Of a stretch of 64,000 bases of DNA, positions 17,598-26,550 are shown piece after piece (the stretch's first letter is position 1; each line of letters begins with the position of its first letter). This DNA comes from Jidongwangia harbinensis (GTDB lineage: Bacteria; Actinomycetota; Actinomycetes; Mycobacteriales; Micromonosporaceae): positions 1-64,000 of the forward strand of contig NZ_JAIWNC010000050.1 in the NCBI RefSeq assembly GCF_020216025.1, given 5' to 3'. A model generated the notes under the pieces. The model had not been told where the DNA came from. It ran no database searches and saw nothing but the letters and a program-made list of their open reading frames with translations. The position numbers were made by a program, and so were the translations under genes.

Positions 17598-17788
17598 CTC
17601 GGCGGCAAGTCTATGCCGCACCACCGACAACAATCGCTCCCGCGGTCGGGTGTGACAAAAGCGGACCAGGGGGTACGACGGGGCCGCCGCAATCTAGTTG
17701 TCATCCGGAATCGGTAGCGCTGACCAGCGTCGATACACCAGGCTGGATCTCGTTGGCTGGTCCCAAGACCCGATCGGGAGACCGAAGT

Positions 17789-19630
17789 ATGAACCACCCC
17801 CGCCCTCGTGGCCGGGCCGTGCTGCGCCACCTCGCGGTACCCGCCCTCGCCCTGGCCGTCGTCGCCACCCTGCCGATGACCAGATCCGAATCCCCGGCGG
17901 CCGAGGCCACCGGGCCCGCGCCGGGCATGGCACCGGCCAGCGTCTCCTACGGCCTTCCGGGCCGCGCGACCGTCAAGGGCCAGTTCCTCAGCTACAACGA
18001 CTTCCACGGCGCGATCGACCCGCCGGCCGGCAGCGGCGCGGCGGTCAACGGCACCCCGGCCGGCGGCGTCGAATACCTGGCCACCTGGCTGAAGCGGCTG
18101 CGCGCCGAGGCGGCCGCCGAGAAGCGCACCACGCTGACCGTCGGTGCCGGCGACCTGATCGGCGCAACGCCGCTGGTCAGCGCCGCGTTCCACGACGAGC
18201 CGACGATCGAGCTGATGAACGAGATCGGGTTGCAGGTCAGCTCCGTCGGCAACCACGAGTTCGACGAGGGCGTGGACGAGCTGATCCGGATGCAGCGCGG
18301 CGGCTGCCACCCGACCGACGGCTGCCAGGACGGCGACGGTTTCGGCGGTGCCGACTTCCGCTACCTGGCGGCGAACACCGTGCACAAGCGGACCGGCCTG
18401 CCGATCCTGCCGCCCATCGACATCCGCTTCGTCGGCGGCGTCCCGGTCGGTTTCGTCGGCCTCACGCTGGAAGGCACCCCGGAGATCGTCAACCCGGCGG
18501 GCATCAAGAACGTGCGCTTCACCGACGAGGTGCGGACCGCCAACAAGTGGAGCAACGTGCTCAAGCTGCTCGGCGTCAAGGCGCAGGTGCTGCTGGTGCA
18601 CGAGGGCGGCGCCCAGGCGGTGTCGCCGACCCCCGGGGTGGACGACTGCAACGGCTTCACCGGTCCCATCGTGCCGATCGTGGCCGGTCTGAACCCCGAG
18701 TTCAGCCTGGTCGTCTCCGGCCACACCCACCGCTTCTACACCTGCACGCTGCCGAACCGCGGCGGCACCTCGGTGGTCACCAGCGCCGGCAACAACGGGC
18801 AGATCATCACCGACGTCGCCTACACGCTGGACCGCCGCAGCGGCCGGTTCGCCGAGGTGGACGCGCGCAACGTGATCGTCGAGAACGGCGTCCGGAACCC
18901 GGACGGCACCTGGCAGTCGCAGGGCGGCGTCTTCGTGAAGAACCCGGACCTGGTCGACCCGGCCGCCAAGAAGGTCGCCGACAAGTACCGCACCGCGGTC
19001 GCCCCGATCGCCAACCGGGTGGTCGGCGCGATCACCGGCGACATCGTCCGGGACGCCCGGCCCAACGGCGAGAGCCCGCTCGGCGACGTGATCGCGGACG
19101 CGCAGCTGGCGTACACCCAGGCCAACGGCGCGCAGATCGCGCTGATGAACCCGGGCGGCATCCGGGCCTCGCTGTCCATGGCGAGCACCGGCGGCGAGGC
19201 ACCCGGCCAGGTGACGTACGGCGAGGCGTTCACCGTCCAGCCGTTCAACAACCTGGTGGTCACCCAGACGCTCACCGGTGCGCAGCTCTCCGACGTGCTG
19301 GAACAGCAGTTCGTCGGCTTCGGCGGGCAGGGCACGCAGCGCATCCTGCAGGTGTCGGCGGGCTTCACGTACACCTTCGACAAGACCGCGGCGGCCGGCT
19401 CGCGGGTCAGCAACCTGGCGCTGAACGGCACGCCGATCGACCCCGCCGCGACGTACCGGGTGACGACCAACGACTTCCTGGCCAACGGCGGCGACGGCTT
19501 CACCAACCTGACGCTGGGCACGGACCGGGCCACCGCGCCGGGCTTCGACGTCGACGCGCTGATCGCGTACCTCGGCGGGCCGAACCCGGTCGCGCCCGGC
19601 CCGGCGAACCGGATCACCGGCGTGGCGTGA
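17789..19630 (+). CDS. secreted 5'-nucleotidase / bifunctional metallophosphatase
   Basis: 613 aa with an N-terminal signal peptide (LRHLAVPALALAVVATLP). Calcineurin-like phosphatase domain: YNDFHG near residue 72, GAGDLIG, SVGNHEFDEG, SGHTHRF, all metal ligands present. C-terminal 5'-nucleotidase domain (ESPLGDVIADAQ, NPGGIRASL, FNNLVV) provides the adenine-binding half. It probably hydrolyses extracellular nucleotides for phosphate or nucleoside salvage. Single gene with GGGAG before ATG 17789. No LPXTG anchor, so it is likely released. Confidence 0.92.
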   Translation: MNHPRPRGRAVLRHLAVPALALAVVATLPMTRSESPAAEATGPAPGMAPASVSYGLPGRATVKGQFLSYNDFHGAIDPPAGSGAAVNGTPAGGVEYLATWLKRLRAEAAAEKRTTLTVGAGDLIGATPLVSAAFHDEPTIELMNEIGLQVSSVGNHEFDEGVDELIRMQRGGCHPTDGCQDGDGFGGADFRYLAANTVHKRTGLPILPPIDIRFVGGVPVGFVGLTLEGTPEIVNPAGIKNVRFTDEVRTANKWSNVLKLLGVKAQVLLVHEGGAQAVSPTPGVDDCNGFTGPIVPIVAGLNPEFSLVVSGHTHRFYTCTLPNRGGTSVVTSAGNNGQIITDVAYTLDRRSGRFAEVDARNVIVENGVRNPDGTWQSQGGVFVKNPDLVDPAAKKVADKYRTAVAPIANRVVGAITGDIVRDARPNGESPLGDVIADAQLAYTQANGAQIALMNPGGIRASLSMASTGGEAPGQVTYGEAFTVQPFNNLVVTQTLTGAQLSDVLEQQFVGFGGQGTQRILQVSAGFTYTFDKTAAAGSRVSNLALNGTPIDPAATYRVTTNDFLANGGDGFTNLTLGTDRATAPGFDVDALIAYLGGPNPVAPGPANRITGVA

Positions 19631-19653
19631 TTCCCACCGTTCGGGCCGTTTCC

Positions 19654-19683
19654 TTGCGGAGCGGCCCGCGGCGGGTACATACT
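19654..19683 (+). promoter_or_regulatory. promoter of the aromatic leader / chorismate mutase unit
   Basis: TTGCGG (19654-19659), 18 bp, CATACT (19678-19683). The -10 ends 6 nt before the GTG of the leader peptide, so the leader RNA is probably leaderless with transcription starting at or near 19690. Confidence 0.55.
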
Positions 19684-19689
19684 CGCTTC

Positions 19690-19755
19690 GTGATCCCGCA
19701 GACGCGATTTTTTTACTACGGCACCGGCAGTCCGGCGACCGTAGGCCGCGTCTGA
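19690..19755 (+). CDS. Phe/Tyr-rich leader peptide (attenuator)
   Basis: 21 codons, GTG start, TGA stop: MIPQTRFFYYGTGSPATVGRV. Four consecutive codons TTT TTT TAC TAC (19708-19719) read Phe-Phe-Tyr-Tyr. TTT is rare in this GC-rich genome, making the Phe pair a sensitive stall site. It is followed by a 15-bp terminator and, 95 nt after its stop, a chorismate mutase gene. This arrangement is that of ribosome-mediated attenuation controlled by charged tRNA-Phe and tRNA-Tyr. No other role is suggested by the peptide. Confidence 0.75.
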   Translation: MIPQTRFFYYGTGSPATVGRV

Positions 19756-19768
19756 ACGACAGACCTAC
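19741..19768 (+). promoter_or_regulatory. hairpin overlapping end of leader peptide
   Basis: GTAGG...GTCTG (19741-19754) can pair with CAGAC...CCTAC (19760-19768). This is immediately 5' of the terminator stem and is likely the alternative structure covered or freed by the leader ribosome. A classical antiterminator pairing with the terminator's left arm was not obvious by eye. Confidence 0.4.
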
Positions 19769-19802
19769 ATCAAGCCCCGGGCTGCCCAGCCCGGGGCTTG
19801 AT
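19769..19802 (+). terminator. attenuator terminator before chorismate mutase
   Basis: Perfect 15-bp stem from ATCAAGCCCCGGGCT (19769-19783) and its complement (19788-19802), loop GCCC. There is no T-run. It stands between the leader peptide and the gene at 19851, so it is not a simple end-of-gene terminator. Confidence 0.8.
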
Positions 19803-19850
19803 GCTGCCCGGGCCGGGTCGACCGAGGCCTCAGCACCTGAGGAGCACGAC

Positions 19851-20141
19851 ATGACCGCCGATGTGATGGACCAGCCGACCGGTGCCGGCGAGGCCCCCGC
19901 CGCGGACGAGATCCGCGCGATGCGCGAGCGGATCGACGAGATCGACCAGGCCATCATCGACCTGTGGCTGGAACGGGCACGCCTGTCCCAGCAGGTCGGC
20001 AAGACCAGGATGGCCTCCGGCGGGACCCGGCTGGTGCTGTCCCGGGAGCGCGAGATCGTGGAGCGCTTCCGCACCGCACTGGGCGCGGACGGCACCCAGG
20101 TCGCCCTGATGATCCTGCGCGCCGGGCGCGGTCCGCTCTGA
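19851..20141 (+). CDS. chorismate mutase, AroQ class
   Basis: 96 aa helical mutase converting chorismate to prephenate, the branch point to Phe and Tyr. The three-helix AroQ pattern is present: RERIDEIDQAIIDLWLER (helix 1 with the active-site Arg), QQVGKTR, and EREIVERFR. A tail of about 20 residues precedes the fold. ATG with GAGGAG 7 nt upstream. The Phe/Tyr leader peptide upstream fits end-product control of this enzyme. Confidence 0.9.
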   Translation: MTADVMDQPTGAGEAPAADEIRAMRERIDEIDQAIIDLWLERARLSQQVGKTRMASGGTRLVLSREREIVERFRTALGADGTQVALMILRAGRGPL

Positions 20142-20177
20142 CGACGGCACCGGGCCCGACCGAGCCGGAGCCGGCTG

Positions 20178-21170
20178 CTATCCGCTGTGCAGCACGTCGC
20201 GCACCTCCGCGAAATGGCATGCGCTCGGGTGCGGTGACCGGTCCCTGATCTGCAACGCCGGCTCCTGCTCCGCGCACACCTCCCGGGCCTTCCAGCAGCG
20301 GGTCCGGAACCGGCACCCGGACGGCGGGTCGGCCGGCGAGGGCACGTCGCCGGAGAGCACGATCTGGTCCCGCCGGCCGCGCAGGCGCGGGTCCGGGACC
20401 GGCACCGCGGACAGCAGGGCCTGCGTGTACGGGTGGGTCGGCTGCTCGTAGATCTCCCGGTCGTCGCCGATCTCCACGATCTTGCCGAGGTACATCACCG
20501 CGACCCGGTCGGAGATGTGCCGGACCACCGACAGGTCGTGCGCGATGAAGACGTACGACAGCCCGAACTCGTCCTGCAGCTGCTCGAGCAGGTTGATCAC
20601 CTGGGCCTGGATGGACACGTCCAGCGCGGACACCGGTTCGTCGCAGACGATGATCTCCGGTTTCAGGGCGAGCGCCCGGGCGATGCCGATGCGCTGGCGC
20701 TGGCCGCCGGAGAACTGGTGCGGGTACCGGTTCGCGTGGTCGGGACTGAGCCCGACCGTGTCGAGCAGGTCCTGCACGGCCCGGAGGCGGCCGCGGCGCG
20801 GGACTACGTCCGGGTGGATGGCGAACGGTTCACCGACGATGTCGCCGACCGTCATCCGGGGATTCAGCGAGGTGTACGGGTCCTGCAGCACCATCTGGAT
20901 GTGCCGCCGGGCCCGGCGGAGCGCGCCACCGGTCAGCGCGGCCATGTTCTGGCCCCGGACTCCGATCTCCCCGGCCGTCGGTTTCTCCAGGCCCACCAGC
21001 AGCTTGGCCAGTGTCGACTTGCCGCAGCCGGACTCCCCCACCACGCCCAGCGTCTCGCCGCGCCGCAGGTGCAGGTCCACGCCGTCGACCGCGCGCACCG
21101 CCCCGACCTTGGACCGGAAGTGTTTGACCAGCCCTCGGGTCTCCAGTACGACGTCGGCGCGGTCACTCAT
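20178..21170 (-). CDS. oppF: oligopeptide ABC transporter ATPase (OppF-type)
   Basis: 330 aa from ATG 21170. Walker A GESGCGKST, signature FSGGQRQR, Walker B VCDEPVSALD, His switch IAHDLSVV. The C-terminal oligo_HPY extension (HPYTQALLSAVP; C-x-n-C cluster CRFRTRC...C...CHF) is typical of Dpp/Opp ATPases and may bind an Fe-S cluster. Overlaps the end of oppD by 8 nt. Last gene of the oppABCDF run. Confidence 0.93.
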   Translation of the reverse strand: MSDRADVVLETRGLVKHFRSKVGAVRAVDGVDLHLRRGETLGVVGESGCGKSTLAKLLVGLEKPTAGEIGVRGQNMAALTGGALRRARRHIQMVLQDPYTSLNPRMTVGDIVGEPFAIHPDVVPRRGRLRAVQDLLDTVGLSPDHANRYPHQFSGGQRQRIGIARALALKPEIIVCDEPVSALDVSIQAQVINLLEQLQDEFGLSYVFIAHDLSVVRHISDRVAVMYLGKIVEIGDDREIYEQPTHPYTQALLSAVPVPDPRLRGRRDQIVLSGDVPSPADPPSGCRFRTRCWKAREVCAEQEPALQIRDRSPHPSACHFAEVRDVLHSG

Positions 21171-22194
21171 CGCCGACCACCTCTCTCCAGAAGTGGCACC
21201 GAGCGGTGCGGCCGGGGGCCACCGCGTACGGCGGGGGCGGGTCGTGCCGGCAGGCATCCTGCGCGTAGTCGCACCGGGGGTGGAACGGGCAGCCGGCCGG
21301 GATCGCGTCGAGTGCCGGCGGCAACCCGCGGATCACGTTGAGCTGCCCGCCCTTGTGGTCCAGGCGCGGGATCGATTCGAGCAGGGCCCGGGTGTACGGG
21401 TGCGCGGGGCGGGCGTAGATGTCGTGGACCGGTGCCTCCTCGACGACCTTGCCGGCGTACATCACCGCGATCCGGTCGGCGACGTCGGCCACCACGCCCA
21501 TGTCATGGGTGATCAGGATCAGGCCCATGTTGCGCTGCCGCTGCTGCTCGGCCAGCAGCCCCATGATCTGGGCCTGCACGGTCACGTCCAGGGCCGTGGT
21601 GGGCTCGTCGGCGATCAGCACCTCGGGGTCCAGCGCCAGCGCCATGGCGATCATGACGCGCTGCCGCATGCCGCCGGAGAACTGGTGCGGGTAGTCCCCG
21701 ATCCGGGCCTTCGCGAGCGGGATCTGCACCTGGTCGAGCAGCTCGACGGCACGCTTCCGGGCGTCCCGCCGGGACATGCCGCGGTGCACCCGGAACAGCT
21801 CGCCGAGCTGGAACCCGACGGTGTAGACCGGGTTGAGCGCGGACAGCGCGTCCTGGAAGATCATCGCGATCCGGTTGGCGCGCACCCGCCGGCGCTGCTC
21901 CTCCGGCAGCGGCAGCAGGTCCAGGCCGCGGTACCGGACCTCGCCGCCGGTGACGTGGCCGGGCGGGCTGTCCAGGATGCCCATGACGGCCTGCGCGGTC
22001 ACCGACTTGCCGCACCCGGACTCACCGAGGATGGCGAGTGTCTCGCCGGGCGACACCCGGAAGTTCACGCCGTTGACGGCGTGCGCGACGCCGTACCGGG
22101 TGCGGAACTCCACGTGCAGGTCGGTCACCTCGAGGAGCGGGGCCGCCCGGTCCACGCCGGGGAGCACGTCCGTCTCCGCCCTGATCTCGGTCAT
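21163..22194 (-). CDS. oppD: oligopeptide ABC transporter ATPase (OppD-type)
   Basis: 343 aa. Walker A GESGCGKSV, signature FSGGMRQR, Walker B IADEPTTALD, His loop ITHDMGVV, and the oligo_HPY C-terminus with cysteines (CPFHPRCDYAQDAC). Heterodimer partner of OppF. Starts 7 bp after oppC. Confidence 0.93.
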   Translation of the reverse strand: MTEIRAETDVLPGVDRAAPLLEVTDLHVEFRTRYGVAHAVNGVNFRVSPGETLAILGESGCGKSVTAQAVMGILDSPPGHVTGGEVRYRGLDLLPLPEEQRRRVRANRIAMIFQDALSALNPVYTVGFQLGELFRVHRGMSRRDARKRAVELLDQVQIPLAKARIGDYPHQFSGGMRQRVMIAMALALDPEVLIADEPTTALDVTVQAQIMGLLAEQQRQRNMGLILITHDMGVVADVADRIAVMYAGKVVEEAPVHDIYARPAHPYTRALLESIPRLDHKGGQLNVIRGLPPALDAIPAGCPFHPRCDYAQDACRHDPPPPYAVAPGRTARCHFWREVVGDE

Positions 22195-22201
22195 CGGACG
22201 G

Positions 22202-23113
22202 TCACCGCAGCTTCGGGTCGAAGGCGTCGCGGATGGCGTCGCCGAGCATGATCACGGCCAGCACGGTCAGGGCCAGGAACACCGAGGGCCAGACCAGCGG
22301 GGCGGCCGCCGAGCGGACGAACCGGCCGGACTCGTTGATCGCGATGCCCCAGCTGATCGCGTCGCCCTGCAGGCCGATGCCGAGGAACGACAGCGTCGCC
22401 TCGGTGGCGATGTTGGCGCCCAGCAGGACGGTCAGCACCACGATGAACGGCGCCACGGAGTTCGGCAGGATGTGCCGCATCATCAGCCGGGCCGGGCCGG
22501 CACCGAGCATCCGGGCGGCGGCCACGTAGTCCTGGTTCTTCGCCGAGATCACCGAGGACCGGACGACCCGGGCCGCGGTGGTCCAGCCGAGCAGGCCGAG
22601 CGTGAGGACCACCGCCAGGACGCCGTCGTCGCTCGCGTTCTGCGACAGCCGCCGGGCCAGCACGATCGCGCCGAGCAGGAACGGGATGCCCAGCACGACG
22701 TCGACGACCCGGGACAGCACGGCGTCCGCCCAGCCGCCGAGGTAGCCGGCGGCGAGCCCGACGACCAGGCCGATCACACCGGCGATCAGCGTCGCCAGGA
22801 TGCCCACGGTGATCGAGTTGCGGGCGCCGTACACGGTGCGGGCGTAGGTGTCGCAGCCCTGGAAGTCGTACCCGAAGAACGCCGTGCCGCTGGGGCCGTC
22901 GTACTGCCGGTCCAGCGTGCAGGCGCGCGGGTCGGCCGGGGTGAACAGCGCCGGGAACGCGGCCATCACCAGGAACAGCGCGACGAGCACGGCGGCGATC
23001 CAGAAGGTACGGCTGCGACGCAGGTCCCGCCACGCGTCCCCGGCCAGGCCACGGGGCCGGTCCGCCGCGGGCGCCGGGCCGGCGACGCCGGTCACCACCC
23101 CCGGGTCACGCAT
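22202..23113 (-). CDS. oppC: oligopeptide ABC transporter permease (OppC-type)
   Basis: 303 aa. N-terminal OppC helix (FWIAAVLVALFLVMAAFPALF), then five transmembrane helices of the BPD_transp_1 domain with the EAA loop (DYVAAARMLGAGPARLMMRHILPN). ATG overlaps the oppB stop by 8 nt. An insert with CTLDRQ...FQGC (two cysteines) lies in the first extracellular loop, as in many Micromonosporaceae DppC/OppC proteins. Confidence 0.92.
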   Translation of the reverse strand: MRDPGVVTGVAGPAPAADRPRGLAGDAWRDLRRSRTFWIAAVLVALFLVMAAFPALFTPADPRACTLDRQYDGPSGTAFFGYDFQGCDTYARTVYGARNSITVGILATLIAGVIGLVVGLAAGYLGGWADAVLSRVVDVVLGIPFLLGAIVLARRLSQNASDDGVLAVVLTLGLLGWTTAARVVRSSVISAKNQDYVAAARMLGAGPARLMMRHILPNSVAPFIVVLTVLLGANIATEATLSFLGIGLQGDAISWGIAINESGRFVRSAAAPLVWPSVFLALTVLAVIMLGDAIRDAFDPKLR

Positions 23114-24032
23114 AGCGGATCCGCGGGTCGAGGGCGGCGTACAGCAGGTCGACCACCAGGTTCACCACCAGGAAGACGATCACCAGGATGCTGACGAACC
23201 CGACCACCAGCGGGCCGTCCTCGGTGGTGATGCCGCGGAACAGGTTGAAGCCGACGCCCGGAATGTTGAAGACGCCCTCGGTGACGATCGCGCCCGACAT
23301 CAGGTTGCCGATGTCGACGCCGACCAGCGTGACCACCGGGATGAGCGAGTTGCGCAGCACGTGCACGCCGATCACCCGCCGGCCGGACAGGCCCTTGGCG
23401 CGCGCGGTACGGACGTAGTCGGCCCGCAGGTTCTCCGCGACCGCGGACCGGGTCACCCGCAGCTGGGTGGCGACCACCAGGCTGCCCAGGACGATGGCGG
23501 GCAGCAGCAGCGCCCACCACGAGGCGTCCCGGCCGGCGGTGGGCGGGAACCAGCCGAGCTGGACGCCGAAGACGAGCCGGGCCAGCGGGGCCAGCACCAC
23601 GATCGGCAGGCACAGGATGACCAGCGTGAGCACCAGGGTGACGTTGTCGAAGGTGCCGGCCCGGCGGATGCCCGAGACGACCCCGGCGGTGATCGCCACG
23701 GTCGCCGCGATCACGATGGCCAGCAGGGCCAGCTTGATCGTCACCGGCCAGGCGTCGGCCATCATGTCCGAGATCCGCCGCCCGGTCAGCGAGGTGCCGA
23801 AGTCACCGGTCAGCAGACCCTCCATGTAGTACCGGTACTGCTGGAGGAACGGCTCGTCCAGGTGGTAGCGCTCGGTGAGGATCTGGCGTTGGCTGTCCGT
23901 GATGGGCCGGTCGCCGGCCAGCGCCTGCACCGGGTCGTCCTGATTGGCGAACATCAGCGCGTACACGATGAAGGTGGCGCCGAAGAAGGTGAGCACCATC
24001 TGCAGCAGGCGCCGCAGGATGTAGCGGAACAT
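23106..24032 (-). CDS. oppB: oligopeptide ABC transporter permease (OppB-type)
   Basis: 308 aa from ATG 24032 (MFRYILRRLLQM, the family start). Six predicted helices, EAA loop DYVRTARAKGLSGRRVIGVHVLRN, and the C-terminal VEGVFNIPG-like segment (TEGVFNIPGVG). Forms the channel with OppC. 76 bp after oppA, with a hairpin in between. Confidence 0.92.
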   Translation of the reverse strand: MFRYILRRLLQMVLTFFGATFIVYALMFANQDDPVQALAGDRPITDSQRQILTERYHLDEPFLQQYRYYMEGLLTGDFGTSLTGRRISDMMADAWPVTIKLALLAIVIAATVAITAGVVSGIRRAGTFDNVTLVLTLVILCLPIVVLAPLARLVFGVQLGWFPPTAGRDASWWALLLPAIVLGSLVVATQLRVTRSAVAENLRADYVRTARAKGLSGRRVIGVHVLRNSLIPVVTLVGVDIGNLMSGAIVTEGVFNIPGVGFNLFRGITTEDGPLVVGFVSILVIVFLVVNLVVDLLYAALDPRIRYA

Positions 24033-24055
24033 GGGGAGCGGCCTCTTCCGCGAAA

Positions 24056-24091
24056 GGTGGCGCCACGGTGTCAGCTTGCCGTGACGCCACC
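24056..24091 (-). terminator. intercistronic hairpin between oppA and oppB
   Basis: 13-bp stem with one mismatch (24056-24068 / 24079-24091). Such hairpins after the binding-protein gene commonly allow partial termination or mRNA 3'-end protection, giving excess binding protein. Confidence 0.6.
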
Positions 24092-24108
24092 ATGTCGGAC
24101 GGTGTCTG

Positions 24109-25749
24109 CTACTTACCGGCCACGAGTTCGATCTTGTAGATGTCGACCTTGCGGAACAGGTCGACCGAAACGTTGGCCACCCGGTCGGAGAATCCGTACA
24201 CATTCTGGCCGAAGCGCAGCGGGATCACCGGCATGTCGTCGGCGAGGATGTCCTCGGCCTGCTGCCACTTCTTGATCGCCTCCTGCGGCGTGCGCGCCGC
24301 GGAGCCCTGGGCCAGCAGGTTGTCGAACGCCGTGCTGCTGTAGCCGTAGTAGTTCGACGAGCCGGTGGTGCTGTACAGCGGCCCGAGGTAGCTCTCCATC
24401 AGCGGGTAGTCCATCACCCAGGCGAGGCGGATCAGCCCGACCGGCTCCCGCGCCTTGACCTTGGTGAGCATGTCGGAGAACTTCGGCTCGCCCACGCCGA
24501 TGCAGTTGACCCCGAGCGCCGCCTTGAGCTGGTTGCACATCGCGTCCACCCACGCCTTGTGCGGGCCGTCCGTGTTGTACGTGATCCGGATCTCGGACGG
24601 GCCGCCGGCCTTGGTGTACAGCTGCTTCGCCTTGGCCGGGTCGTGCACGCAGAACTCGCCGCACGAGTTCGGCCGGTACCCGGTCACCACCGGAGACACG
24701 AACGACGTCGCGGGCGTCTCCGAGTCGAGGAAGATCTGCTTGGTCATCTCCTCGCGGTCGATCGCCATGGAGATGGCCCGGCGGACGTCGCGGTTCTGGA
24801 ACTCCTTGAGGAAGGTCGGGAAGCCCACGAACTGGAACGACGAGTTCGGGCTCCGCTGCAGCCGGTCACCGAGGTCACCGGAGGCGGACGCGAGACTCTC
24901 CAACGGGATCTGCGTCTGCACGTCCACGTTACCCGCCACCAGGTCGGCGTACTGTGCCTGCTGGTCCTGATAGATCTTCCAGGTGATGCCGTTGACCTTG
25001 GGAGCGGTGCCCTTGAAGTCGGCGTACCTCTCGACCTTGATCTCCGAATCGTGCTCCCACTTGCCCTTCATCTTGAACGGGCCGTTACCGACCGGCGCGT
25101 CCTCGAAGCCCTCGGCGAGCACGCCCGGGGCGGAGAACGCGGCCTTGGGCAGCGGGTAGAACGAGTTGTAGCCCATCACGGCCTTCCAGCCGGCGAACGG
25201 CGCCGACAGCGTGACCGTGAACGTGGTGTCGTCGACCTTCTTCAGGCCGGTGAGGGTCTTGGCCTTGGGCGCCGGGGCCTTCTGCGGGCCCTCCTCGCCG
25301 TCCGGGTCCTTGGCCTGCAGGTCGACGAAGCCGTCGATCCGCGAGTAGAAGTACGAACCGCCCTGCCCGTTCGGCGCGTAGGCACCGTAGTTCCACGCGT
25401 CGATGTAGTTGTCCGCGGTGACCGGCTCCCCGTTGTGGAACGTGAACCCGGGCTTGAGCTTGACCGTCCAGACCTTGTTGTCGTCGGAGGTGATGGACTC
25501 CGCGGCCGTCTCGACCGGCTGCTTCTTCGCGTCGAACGTCACCAGCGGGTAGTACAGCGACGCCAGCACCTGGGAGCCGGCCGTCTCGGTGGTGTTCGAC
25601 GGCACCAGGTGCTGCGGCTCCACGATGCCGATGACGACGCTGTCCGCGGAATCTTCGCTGTCGTCGGAACCGCCTCCGGTGCATCCGGCGGCCAACAGGG
25701 CGATGGCGGCCGCGCCGGCCGCCATCTTCCATGGGCGTTTCCCAAGCAT
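24109..25749 (-). CDS. oppA: oligopeptide-binding lipoprotein (SBP_bac_5)
   Basis: 546 aa. Lipoprotein signal with lipobox LLAAGC (Cys 23) followed by a Gly/Ser/Asp linker. Family 5 solute-binding domain with VWTVKLKPGFTFHNGEPVTADN and the typical RRAISMAIDREEM segment. First gene of the opp operon; ATG preceded by GGAGG. It captures peptides outside the membrane for OppBC. Ligand size cannot be told from sequence. Confidence 0.93.
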   Translation of the reverse strand: MLGKRPWKMAAGAAAIALLAAGCTGGGSDDSEDSADSVVIGIVEPQHLVPSNTTETAGSQVLASLYYPLVTFDAKKQPVETAAESITSDDNKVWTVKLKPGFTFHNGEPVTADNYIDAWNYGAYAPNGQGGSYFYSRIDGFVDLQAKDPDGEEGPQKAPAPKAKTLTGLKKVDDTTFTVTLSAPFAGWKAVMGYNSFYPLPKAAFSAPGVLAEGFEDAPVGNGPFKMKGKWEHDSEIKVERYADFKGTAPKVNGITWKIYQDQQAQYADLVAGNVDVQTQIPLESLASASGDLGDRLQRSPNSSFQFVGFPTFLKEFQNRDVRRAISMAIDREEMTKQIFLDSETPATSFVSPVVTGYRPNSCGEFCVHDPAKAKQLYTKAGGPSEIRITYNTDGPHKAWVDAMCNQLKAALGVNCIGVGEPKFSDMLTKVKAREPVGLIRLAWVMDYPLMESYLGPLYSTTGSSNYYGYSSTAFDNLLAQGSAARTPQEAIKKWQQAEDILADDMPVIPLRFGQNVYGFSDRVANVSVDLFRKVDIYKIELVAGK

Positions 25750-25887
25750 GGGGAATGCCTCCTTCAGGGGCGCTCACGCGGGGGGTATGTGAGTAGCTGC
25801 CACTCTGGCACACCCAAACTGCGCGTCGATGACGCCGTTATCAAGCCGATATTCGGCCCATACCCGCCCACCGCGCCACCTGAGGAG

Positions 25888-26550
25888 TCAGACCAGCCTG
25901 CGGTCCGCGGCCCATCGGGACAGCTCGTACCGGTTGCTCATCTGCAGTTTCCGCAGCACGTTCGACACGTGCGTCTCGACCGTCTTGATCGAGATGTACA
26001 GCTCCTTGGCGATCTCCTTGTAGGCGTAACCGCGGGCCAGCAGGCGCAGCACCTCCCGCTCCCGGTTGGTGAGCTGGTCCAGCTCGGGGTCGGCGACCGG
26101 CACGTCCGGACGGGACGCGAAGGCGTCCAGCACGAACCCGGCCAGCCGCGGGCTGAAGACCGCGTCCCCGTCGGCCACCCGCTTGATCGCGGCGGCCAGT
26201 TCGTCCGGCGAGATGGTCTTGGTCACGTACCCCCGGGCCCCCGCCCGGATCAGGCCGATCACGTCCTCCGCCGCGTCGGAGACGGACAGTGCGAGGAAAC
26301 GGACCTGCGGATGGGTACGCCGCATCGCCTCCAGCACCGCCCGCCCGCCGCCGTCCGGCATGTGCACGTCCAGCAGGACCACGTCCGGGGTGGCCGCGGA
26401 GATCCGTGCGACGGCCTCCGCCACCGTGCTCGCCTCGCCGATCACATCCACGTGCGCGCCCAGTTCGGCACGCACCCCGGCGCGGAACATCGCATGGTCG
26501 TCGACCAGGAACACGGTGAGCCGGCTGCTCTGCTGCACGGGCTCGGTCAT
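25888..26550 (-). CDS. NarL/LuxR-family response regulator, LiaR-like
   Basis: 220 aa. Receiver domain with acidic pair VDDH, phosphoacceptor Asp in LLDVHMPDGGG (about 60) and Lys in VTKTISP, all intact. C-terminal LuxR HTH (LTNREREVLRLLARGYAYKEIAKEL, about residues 158-182). ATG overlaps the kinase stop by 4 nt, so the two form a cognate pair. Likely autoregulates the PspC cluster across the divergent region. Confidence 0.93.
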   Translation of the reverse strand: MTEPVQQSSRLTVFLVDDHAMFRAGVRAELGAHVDVIGEASTVAEAVARISAATPDVVLLDVHMPDGGGRAVLEAMRRTHPQVRFLALSVSDAAEDVIGLIRAGARGYVTKTISPDELAAAIKRVADGDAVFSPRLAGFVLDAFASRPDVPVADPELDQLTNREREVLRLLARGYAYKEIAKELYISIKTVETHVSNVLRKLQMSNRYELSRWAADRRLV

